Below, piece by piece: positions 56,094 through 64,000 of a stretch of 64,000 nt of DNA (position 1 is its first letter; each line of letters starts with the position of its first letter). The notes under the pieces were generated by a model, which was not told the origin of the DNA, searched no databases, and was given only the letters and a program-made list of their open reading frames with translations. Made by a program: the position numbers and the translations under genes. Source of the stretch: Bretschneidera sinensis (Eukaryota; Streptophyta; Magnoliopsida; Brassicales; Akaniaceae); contig CM043699.1 of the NCBI GenBank assembly GCA_023935145.1, forward strand, positions 76,731,138-76,795,137. The letters are read 5' to 3'.

Positions 56094-56807
56094 TTTTAAA
56101 GTTTTTGAAATTTCAAAGAGTTTTCTGAAATCATTTTACAAAACTTTTTAATTAGTCTCAAACCATATTTATTGAGATACAAATTTTAATACATTTAATA
56201 TAAGTATAAACTAAACATCTTGGACCTTGGGGTTAAGTACGTTTGAACCAAATTAGGTTAAATGAATGAATCTGGAAAAATTAATGGATGGATTCTTGAA
56301 TGAACTTGTGTGGTTCATGAATGAACTCTTAGAAATGCATGTGACTATTGAATTTGTGCAAACCTTTAATAATCCTTATTTGGTACATTAACCAACATAT
56401 AGAATTATGAAAGGTTTGTTAACCAAATGTAGCTTATGGGTTGCTTCTACACTCTATAAATAGAGCCTTAGTCCAGCACTCTAGACACCAACCAGAAAAG
56501 TGAGAGAGTACAAGCATTCCATTCAAGAGAAGCTTAAAGTGTTTGAGATATAATGGTCCTCAAAATATTCTATGATTGTGATCCATGGTAAAACATATTG
56601 TAGAGCCTGATTTGCGTTCTTAGAGAGCTTTGGAGTATTGTCGTTTAGAGTGTTTGTTAGGTGTACACCATCACTCAATTGCTGTTCTTGGAGGTGATTC
56701 GATTGTTAGATCCTTACATCGAAATTGGATCGAATAACATCTTAAGGGTGGCATTCAAGGATGCACAACAGTTCCATTCTTTTAACTTTTGCCATTTTGT
56801 TCCAACA
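56094..56807 (+). repeat. C3 probable 3' LTR
   Basis: Follows the polypurine tract. A promoter-like TATAAATAG lies at 56455-56463 and the end is GTTCCAACA at 56807. The terminal TG has decayed and no second copy is present, so the bounds are estimates (about 714 bp). Confidence 0.5.
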
Positions 56808-57213
56808 AAACCACTATAAGTAAAATTAAGTTATTTTACTCACAGTGACAATAAGAACCTATTAGAATGATACGAATTAAGAGTGAGCAGGCCCTTTTCC
56901 AAATGCACCAAACCTTGAGCAATTCTAAAATGCATAGGGAGCAAAAGAAGTTAATCAATCTATAACAAACCTGATACAACTCAGGACATGAATGACATTC
57001 AGCTGAATTAAGGAAACCGGTACATGGTGCCAGGAGAAGAAGGTTTAAAAGAAGAGAGCCTAAGGAAACTAACATAGGTAAAGGAGGTGTATAACAGCAA
57101 CAACAGAGCTCCAGAGATTAGAATAAGTACGAGCAAGGAGGACATCTCTATAGACTAAAGACTATATTCTCTAGAAGCTTAGATCAGCTGAGAAGTAGCA
57201 AGTGTTAAAAAGT
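56808..57213. other. Unassigned sequence
   Basis: About 400 bp without recognisable domain, LTR or repeat homology to the rest of the window. A minus-strand frame of 79 codons (56836-57075) shows no known motif and I do not call it a gene. Confidence 0.5.
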
Positions 57214-57452
57214 TGTTAGCGAGGTTGTTAGTTAGTTAGTAAGACTATTAGTTAATTGTATCATTTGTAACTATTTTAACTAATAGGGTTAAAGATATAA
57301 ATACCATGTAACCAAAGGGAGAAGGCATTGAATAAGAAAATCTCAAAGGCATTTCAGAAGAAATCCCTTAGGAGCTAATCATTTGCTCGAAAAGTGATAC
57401 TTTTATCCTTTTTCTTAATCATTCTCTCATTCTTTTAATCCATCTCCTAACA
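57214..57452 (+). repeat. G8 5' LTR, 239 bp
   Basis: Inverted termini TGTTAG and CTAACA; TATA box TATAAATA at 57296-57303. Followed directly by TTGGTGCTTTCATTG, a sequence commonly found at this place in plant gypsy elements; I cannot assign the tRNA. Confidence 0.7.
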
Positions 57453-57540
57453 TTGGTGCTTTCATTGCATCACAATTTTTGTCTCCTATCCAATTTCTCT
57501 CCTATTTTCAATTTGCATCAACACAACGATCACACAATAA

Positions 57541-58245
57541 TGGCAGAGGGAACAAGAATAAATAAGTTGGATGAAACTGTCAAAACTCTCCATAATTTTC
57601 AAAATATCTCAATATCAAGAACTTTACGAATTTAAGAAGAGTACACAACAAAATTTTGTCGAACCCAATCAAACCTTGAAGAAGCTCATGGTTTTAGTTG
57701 AAAATCTTCAGCCTCATAATCACTTCCAAAATCAACAACAGAATCCATCTCAGTCAGGATATGAAGGTGCAAATCACTTTTACATGTAAGAAAGTGTATT
57801 TTCTACTTCAGTATTTTGAAATTTCATATTGGAGTATCCAATATTTGATAGTTTAGATGTGTAAGGATAGGTGTTTAAAGTAAAATAATTCTTTGAGTGT
57901 CATAATACTCTTTTTTATCAAAGGATCATCATTTCCTCTTTTGGCATAAAAGGGGCCTGCTTTAGCCTGGTATTAATGGATCTATATGGGAGGGTTCATT
58001 TAGTCTTGGCCAACATTTCTTGAAGCAATCAGAGAGAGGTTTGGACCACCAACTTATGAAGATTCATAAGGGGCATTAGCCAAGTTATAACAAGCTACTA
58101 CTATTGCTAACTATTAGACCCAGTTTAAATCACTTACCACCAAAGTTCATGGGTTGTCTGAATCTTTTTTTGGTCCACTTATTCATTTCAGGCCTTAAAC
58201 CTAAGTTAAAGAGGGAACTTTTGCTTACTTAACCCTAGTCTATAA
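57541..58245 (+). pseudogene. G8 gag, broken
   Basis: Starts MAEGTRINKLDETVKTLHNF at 57541, then a frameshift. Further on, the capsid core reads LEAIRERFGPPTYEDS and TTKVHGLSESFF (58014-58170) with four or more stops. C2 is inserted before the end of the domain. Confidence 0.8.
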
Positions 58246-59069
58246 TGTTAGTGTTTGTCTAAGGTTTAAACAAGGTTTGAAGAGGTTAAGCATCAGGCCT
58301 TGGTGCCTCAGCACACTAAAGTGTGCACCTCAGCGCACAGCATGTACAAAGGGTTCAGCATCAGGTCGCGTCGCGGCACAGCCTTCCCAGGCCGTGGCAC
58401 CCAGTAAGGAGGAGACCTGGAGAAGGTGTGCACCGTGGCTCAGCCTCCCCTAGGCTGTGGCGCCCAGAAGATGAAGAATGTGTGCCCTGCCCTGGGCCGT
58501 GGCGCAAGGCACACTTGTACATGGTTTTTAAGCCTTCTTAAATGGTGCGTGAGGCATGTTATAGGATCACTAAGGATTGATGAAGGGCTAAGGTTGATTG
58601 GTCCTCAAGATCTAAGGGTGGATATTAACCTTCAAGATTGGTCAAGAAGTTGGTGCACTATATAATGGGTCACCTAGCTTCAATCTCAACAATTCATACA
58701 CAATACATACAAGTGTGAGAATCACTAGAATAGATCTAAAAAAAGAGGCTGGTTGTAAAGAGAGACTAGCATAGATTGGGTAGAGGGCTTTGTAATAGTT
58801 CTTATCACTTTCTTTCTTCTCTTCTTTGGTTTTTCAAGAACTCGTAATTCTTGAAAGGGTGTTGTTGTAACTTGTAAGAACTCATTGATTTAGTGCAAAG
58901 AGTTCGGAGGAACTCATGGGGACATAGACTATTGCCGAACCTCGATAACAAATTGCTTGTCTTCTTTCTTTTCTTTGATTTTTGTTTCTATTCTGATCAT
59001 TACAAGTCATTCTAGACTTGGGTGTTTGGAAGATCACCTCTTGGGCATCTTGAGGGTGATTTCCCAACA
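58246..59069 (+). repeat. C2 5' LTR, 824 bp
   Basis: Starts TGTTAGTGTTTGTCTAAGG and ends TTTCCCAACA. TATA box TATATAA at 58659-58665. The left flank TATAA (58241-58245) is the expected TSD copy. Confidence 0.88.
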
Positions 59070-59070
59070 G

Positions 59071-59132
59071 TGGTATCAGAGCTATGGTCCAAGAACAGCA
59101 GGTATCAGAGCTGGAACAAAAGGTATCGGAGC
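59071..59132 (+). promoter_or_regulatory. C2 primer-binding site and two tandem PBS-like copies
   Basis: TGGTATCAGAGCT at 59071-59083 is complementary to the initiator Met tRNA 3' end. The motif recurs as GGTATCAGAGCT at 59101-59112 and GGTATCGGAGC at 59122-59132. C1 has the same three-fold arrangement (33623 back to about 33555). Confidence 0.85.
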
Positions 59133-59322
59133 AAGACTCCAAGAATCAAAGGTCAACTTCTTAGGTGATTCAAGAACGGAGTAAAGATCAAGATTTGATC
59201 GTGTTCTTGAGGGTGATTAAAGAACTGTATTGAGATCAATCTTCAATCCTGTTCTTGAGGTTTAGAAGAAGTTTGGGAAAGCAATTGTGGGTGCTGTATA
59301 AATCTGGGATTTTCTCCGCAAG

Positions 59323-59919
59323 ATGGCTTCAAATTTCATTGTTGAGAAGTTTGATGGAAAGGGAAACTTTGCTCTATGGAAGTGGAAGATCAAGGCTGTT
59401 CTTAGGCAACAAAACATGGACTTGGCTATTGGAGAAGATGATGCTTTTCCAGCAAGTATCACAGAGGACCAGCAGATTGAGATGAAGAAGATGGCATACA
59501 GCACCATTTTCTTGCACATGTCAGATAGCATGACAAGGGAGTGTGGAGACTCGGAAGATCCTGCTGTTATATGGAAGAAACTAGATGAGTTGTTTCTTAC
59601 CAAAACTTTCCCTAATAAGATTTATCTTCTTAAAAGAATCTTTGCTTTTAAAATGGATCCTAATAAAGAGTTACAAGATAATCTTGATGTGTTTAATAAG
59701 CTAGTTCAAGATTTGAATAGCTGTAGCATAACATTCCCGGATGAACAATTGGTTGTTATTTTGTTGAATTCTCTTCCTGATTGTTTTGATAATTTGATTA
59801 ATGCAATTGAATATAGAAGAGATACTTTAACCAAGGAGATTGTGATCAACGCAATAAGGGCTCATGATTTCAAAGCCAAGATGAGGGAAGCATCAAGTGG
59901 AAAAGGATTGTTCGTTTGA
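59323..59919 (+). pseudogene. C2 gag (copia UBN2 type), truncated by a stop
   Basis: 198 open codons from MASNFIVEKFDGKGNFALWK. Core motifs are IWKKLDELFLTKTFPNKIYL and LNSLPDCFDNLINAIEY. Stop TGA at 59917-59919 replaces the Arg codon present in C1 (FIRGRP). It is otherwise the best kept gag core of this family here. Particle-forming protein in the family. Confidence 0.85.
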
Positions 59920-60365
59920 GGAAGGCCAGCAACTCGGAATGGCAGTAGCATTCATGGCAATTACTGGGAGAAATCAAGAGGGGTAGAGCCATGGGAGATC
60001 TCATTCCAAACCGAGATTTGGAGGAAATAGATGCTTCTACTGCAGCAAAAAGGGACATTTCAGGAAAGATTGCAAGAAGAAGATGTGAGATGAGAGAGGA
60101 AGAAGCCATACCAACAATGGAGAGGCTTCGGTTGCCAAAGGAGAACAACAAGATGATGTTCTTGTTGTGTGCTCAAATGTGAGCAAGAGGCAAGGCAACG
60201 AGAAATGGATTCTGGATTCTGGGTGCACTTGTCACATGTGCCCTCACAAGGATTGGTTCAAGAATTTCAAGAAAATCAATGATGGAAAGGTTTTCTTGGA
60301 GAATGACACTTCTTGCCAAGTGAGGGGGATAGAAGACATCCAGTTGAGGATGTTTGATGGAGTAA
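59920..60365 (+). pseudogene. C2 gag zinc knuckle and protease
   Basis: A zinc knuckle GNRCFYCSKKGHFRKDCKKK (C-x2-C-x4-H-x4-C, intact) lies in about 60022-60085. The protease segment 60167-60365 has KWILDSGCTCHMCPHKDWF with an intact Asp-Ser-Gly. Frames of the two pieces are not joined. The coding sequence is interrupted by G7 at IQLRMFDGV and resumes at 63925. Confidence 0.8.
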
Positions 60366-61633
60366 TGATTACACCCAAAGTATAATGCAGTAGTTATAGC
60401 ATAGCTTTAGGGTGTCGAGTCCACAGGGAAACAAGATAACTACGATAGAAGGTGTGAACTTTAACACAAACAATAAAAGTTAAACGAAAGGATCCGAGTT
60501 TTTGATAGTGAAAGAGTTGTGTAAATATTTGAATAATATAATGGAAGCAACAAGGTTCCGAGAATCCTCCCTAGGTTTGTTGCCTTATTCCAATCTCAAT
60601 TCAGTTGTTTTTATCTCGATTGCAAGTTTCACATCCCAAACAAGCAATCGACAAATATTCAATCAAAGCACATATATAAACCCTAATGCAATTGTTATGA
60701 AATACTCTTTACTTTCAAGCACACATGACCTAACTTATAGATTATCAAAAAAACGACAATATATCACAACGACAATATTGCAATAATGGACAAATCTATA
60801 ATAGAAATCTACCGAACTCAATCACACCTCAACAACATCACATAAGAAGAGCATGACTAGACTTATATGGGGGAGAGAGATGCAATCATCGGATTAAGGG
60901 GAAATCTTCTAATTAGATAAAAAATTAAATCATAACAATGTTTAATGAAAATAAATCCATACTACAACTAAATCAAGAAAAGAAAATAAGAACAACTACA
61001 CCTAGGGATTCACCCCTTTGCCTTGCTTGGAGATTAGTTGGCCATGGAGCTCATGCTTCCTTGAGTTGCCTCCAGCCTCTCAATGCTCTCTCCCTTGGTA
61101 GCAAAGCTTCAGAGATTCCTCAGGTTGTCCTCCAAAAGTTCTTTGAATTCCTCCTAAAGGCTCTTTGGATTGCTCCTAAAGGCCTTCTAGATCTGATCCC
61201 AGTTGATTTTCAAAGCTGAAGTGGAGAGGGGCTTTTATAGGGAAACTCTCGGAGTACTATTTGTTTTCTATCCGAAGTGGGATTCTGCCTGAGTGCGCTT
61301 GATCGCAGCTTGGTGCGCTTGATCGAATTTGGTGCTGCAAAGTACTTCTAGTCGATGTGGGATGGCACTTATGCGCTCGATCGCGGGATGTTGCACTCGT
61401 GCACAAGTGTGCTCGATCGCACCGCTTCTGCGCTTGATCGCAGTGCAGGCAGTAGCTCTTTGCTCTTTTAAGCCCAACAGCTCCCAAAGTGCTTCCTTTT
61501 ATTTAAAACCCTATAAAACATAAAAATAAAAATAAAAACCCATAAAACACATAAAATAAAGTGAAATAACACAACTACGGACCTAACAACTATAAATTAA
61601 GGGGCTTAAATATGACTATTTAAGCACTTGTCA
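60366..61633 (-). repeat. G7 left (3') LTR
   Basis: Plus-strand start TGATTACACCCAAAG is G1-like, while the end TTAAGCACTTGTCA is G2-like. TATA box TATAAAA (minus) at 61233-61239. GCGCTCGATC-type CpG motifs at about 61285-61445. Confidence 0.9.
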
Positions 61634-62670
61634 CACCCCCCCAACTTATATATTGCTAGTCCCTTAGCAATACAAAACTAAAACTAAATGAAAAAAAAGA
61701 GCATAAAGATGAATCCATCATTCATGGTATCCTAAAATTTAAGCATCACACAAAACTATGATATTCAGTCATGAGCAAACTTAAAATGTAAACTCATCTT
61801 CGCAATGAATAGAAATTCTAAAATATAATTACTTACAAAAGGCAGGCTAAGGCATCACACATCTAACTCAGTGTAAAGTGAATTAGCATAAAAATATGAG
61901 GCTTCTAAATAATTTAAAATTGTAATGTTTCTATGTCTCAAGATTCACAGAATTTCTCATCAGAATGAACAACGATGGCATAGTTTTATTTTCTTTTGTC
62001 TTTTATTATAAGGCTCTGCTACGTTTAGTTCCCTTAAGCTTTCTAATTGACCCATGTAGCGAGTGTTGAGTCAATGACTCCCAAACCAGATGGTTTTAGG
62101 GCATTAGGTGTAAAGACACCCCTCAGGACTTACTAACTCGAGTCAAAAAGGCTACGAAACTAAACTGGCCTTAATGCTACCAAGCAAAATTCCCACCTTT
62201 TGACGTGAACACTCACTGCTTACTGAGGCAAGAGGTCTAATTACTCAGCAAAAATTTTCTCAATGATCATTATGAATACAATTCCCACCTTTTGACGTGA
62301 ACACTCACTGCTTACTGAGGCAAAAGGTCCAGTTACTCAGTGGAAAGTTTATCAATGATCATCCTTAGCATTTTTCTCTCTCTTTTTCTTTTTTTTATAT
62401 ATAATTTTTCTACTCTTGCATGCCCAAGTGTTCATCTAAGCATCCAAAACGTCTCTGTATTTGAGCATGCAAGGTCACAAAATAATAAAAGTACTATAAA
62501 AAAAAGAATAAAATAAAATAAAATTAATGCAGCAAGCTAAAGAGGGAACAAAGTTACCGCCTTTACAGCTGCTGAAAAGAAAAACTATCTACAATTCTTC
62601 TACCATCTTGTCAAAAGTTGACAATCTTTTTTGTACTTAAGCGTGTTTCCCTGGCAACGGCGCCAAAATT
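61634..62670 (-). other. G7 internal region (no genes)
   Basis: From the polypurine tract (61634-61647, minus AAGTTGGGGGGGTG), a G2/G5-like 3' UTR with the duplicated block (about 62190-62260 and 62280-62345) runs to about 62440. It then joins a leader matching G1c 54000-54210, including a gag start codon (MLKYRDV on the minus strand near 62480). Primer-binding site TGGCGCCGTTGCCAGGGA at 62648-62665, one change from tRNA-Asp. Confidence 0.8.
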
Positions 62671-63924
62671 TGATTACGGCCAAAGTATAACGCGATAGTT
62701 GTAGCATAGCTTTGGGGTGTCGACTCCGCAGGGAAACAAGATAACTACGAGAGAAAGTGTGAACTTTAACACAAACGATAAAAGTTAAACGAAAGAATCT
62801 GAGTTTTTGATAATGAAAGAGTTATGTAAATATTTGAATAATATAATGAAAGCAACAAGGTTCCAGGAATTCTCCCTAGGTTTGTTGCCTTATTCCAATC
62901 TCAGTTCAGTTGTTTTTATGTCGATTGCAAGTTTCACATCCCAAACAAGCAATCGGCAAATATTCAATCAAAGCACATATATAAACCCTAATGCAATTGT
63001 TATGAAATACTCTTTACTTTCAAGCACACATGACCTAACTTATAGATTATAAAAAAAAACAACAATATATCATAACGACAATACTACAGTAATGGACAAA
63101 TCTATAAGAGAAATCTATCGTTCTCAATCACACCTCAACAACATCACATAAGAAGAGCATGACTAGACTTATATGAGGAAGAAAGATGCAATCACCGAAT
63201 TAAGCGAAAATCTTCTAATTAGATAAAAAAAAAGTAAATTATAACAATGTTTAATGAAAATAAATCCATACTACAACTAAATTAAGAAAAGAAAATAAAA
63301 ACAACTACACCTTGGGATTCACCCCTTTGCCTTGCTTGGAGATTAGTTGGCCATAGAGCTCATGCTTCCTTGAATTGCCTCTGGCCTCTCAATGATCTCC
63401 CCCTTAGTAGAAAAGCTTCGGAGATTCCTCAGCTTGCCCTCCAAAATTTCTTTGAATTCCTCCTAAAGACCCTCTGGATTGCTCCTAAAGGCCTTCTGGA
63501 TCTGATCCTAGTTGATTTTTAAAGTTGAAGTGGAGAGGGGCTTTTATAGGGAAACTCCCGGAGTACTATGTGTTTTCTAACCGATGTGGGATTCTACCCG
63601 AGTGCGCTCGATCGTAGGCTCGATTGCATTTGGTGCTGCAAAGTACTTCTAGTCGATGTGGGATAGCGCTTATGAGCTCGATCGTGGGATGTTGCACTCG
63701 CACATAAGTGCGCTCGATCGCATCGCTTCTGCGCTCGATCACAGTGTAGGCAGCAGTTCTTTGCTCTTTTAAGCTCAACAGCTCCCAAAGTGCCTCCTTT
63801 TATTTAAAAACCTATAAAAACATATAAAACCCATAAAACACATAAAATAAAGTGAAATAACACAACTAAAGACCTAACAACTGTAAATTAAGGGGCTTAA
63901 ATATGACTATTTAAGCACTTATCA
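62671..63924 (-). repeat. G7 right (5') LTR
   Basis: Same hybrid structure as the left LTR. TATA box TATAAAA (minus) at 63542-63548; CpG motifs at about 63600-63745. Confidence 0.9.
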
Positions 63925-64000
63925 AGTCACAAGGCTGCTGTGGAATGTGAGGTATCTTCATTTAAAAAGAAATTTGATCTTATTGGGGTAACTGGATTCC
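63925..64000 (+). pseudogene. C2 pol continuation after G7
   Basis: Matches the C1 segment encoding RNVRYLPYLRRNLISLGQLD, between protease and GAG-pre-integrase. It is cut by the window end. Stops are already present. Confidence 0.75.

Larger units (their letters stand above)
57214..58245 (+). mobile_element. G8: gypsy element, 5' part, interrupted by C2
   Basis: A short 5' LTR (57214-57452) is followed by a leader and a decayed gag on the plus strand, up to the C2 insertion at 58246. Its protein type differs from the Athila and Tat elements in the window. The rest lies outside. Confidence 0.7.
60366..63924 (-). mobile_element. G7: non-coding LTR element with chimaeric LTR and leader
   Basis: LTRs 60366-61633 (1268 bp) and 62671-63924 (1254 bp) around an internal region of only 1037 bp. 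Flanks AGTAA (60361-60365) and AGTCA (63925-63929) are a TSD with one difference; joining them restores the copia frame order seen in C1. No gag or pol, only about ten codons of a G1c-like gag start. U3 and 3' UTR are G2-like; U5, primer-binding site and leader are G1c-like. Confidence 0.88.
58246..64000 (+). mobile_element. C2: copia element (same family as C0 and C1), 5' part, hosting G7
   Basis: 5' LTR 58246-59069, initiator Met primer-binding site, gag, zinc knuckle and protease, then G7 at 60366-63924, and continuation of pol from 63925 to the window end. The family is the same as C1 but in the opposite orientation. The 3' end is outside the window. Confidence 0.9.

Noticed and set aside
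56836..57075. Minus-strand 79-codon frame as a host gene
   Set aside because: No recognisable motif, no splice or promoter context, and it lies between two retroelement remnants.
58323..58665. Plus-strand frames inside the C2 LTR (and matching frames in the C1 LTRs, 29286-29555 and 34329-34780)
   Set aside because: They lie in U3 of LTRs, differ in frame between copies and have no domain likeness.

Overview
The window is plant nuclear DNA made almost wholly of nested LTR retrotransposons. I find no host gene, tRNA or rRNA. The evidence is Athila-type and Tat-type Ty3/gypsy elements, copia elements primed by initiator Met tRNA, 5-bp target-site duplications (TSDs), and tandem arrays typical of Tat-lineage 3' UTRs. 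It fits a repeat-rich, probably heterochromatic region of a flowering plant, most likely a eudicot; I cannot name the species. Nearly all coding regions carry stops or frameshifts.

Labels used here: G = gypsy, C = copia. Layout: 1-606 is the end of a copia LTR (C0) lying inside the left LTR of G1a (607-6567, minus). A 53-bp tandem array (array A) follows, cut by G1b (7492-14963, minus, TSD GACCT) and by G2 (15120 to about 19602, minus). Array A and then a 52-bp array B lead to a polypurine tract and the plus-strand LTR of G4 (21843-22339). One base later the minus-strand LTR of G3 begins (22341-22801), so two Tat-type LTRs sit tail to tail. G3 runs to about 35260 through its own 3' UTR arrays, integrase, RNase H, RT, protease and gag. 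Its gag is split by copia C1 (28570-34588, minus, TSD AACAT).

G5 (about 35270-40589, minus) has a truncated left LTR and sits in the RT of G6 (40590-47242, minus). That same RT also holds a solo LTR of family G1 in the opposite orientation (41095-42644, TSD GGCAC). Next come a copia fragment C3 (plus), interrupted by G1c (48346-55645, minus, TSD AGACC), its probable 3' LTR (about 56094-56807), and a gypsy G8 (57214 onward, plus). G8 gag is interrupted by copia C2 (58246 to beyond the window end, plus). C2 is itself interrupted by G7 (60366-63924, minus), a non-coding chimaeric element.

The main biological interest lies in three things. Family G1 encodes only gag and protease, with the same loss of RT and integrase in all three copies, so it must have depended on another element for mobility. 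Several families with otherwise unrelated LTRs share modules: a 3' region with two small hairpins and a splice-acceptor-like site, a U3 block of about 210 bp, and a duplicated 3' UTR block. G7 joins G2-like U3 and 3' UTR to G1c-like U5 and leader. Together these suggest repeated recombination between packaged RNAs of different families. All calls come from reading the sequence; no database search was possible.
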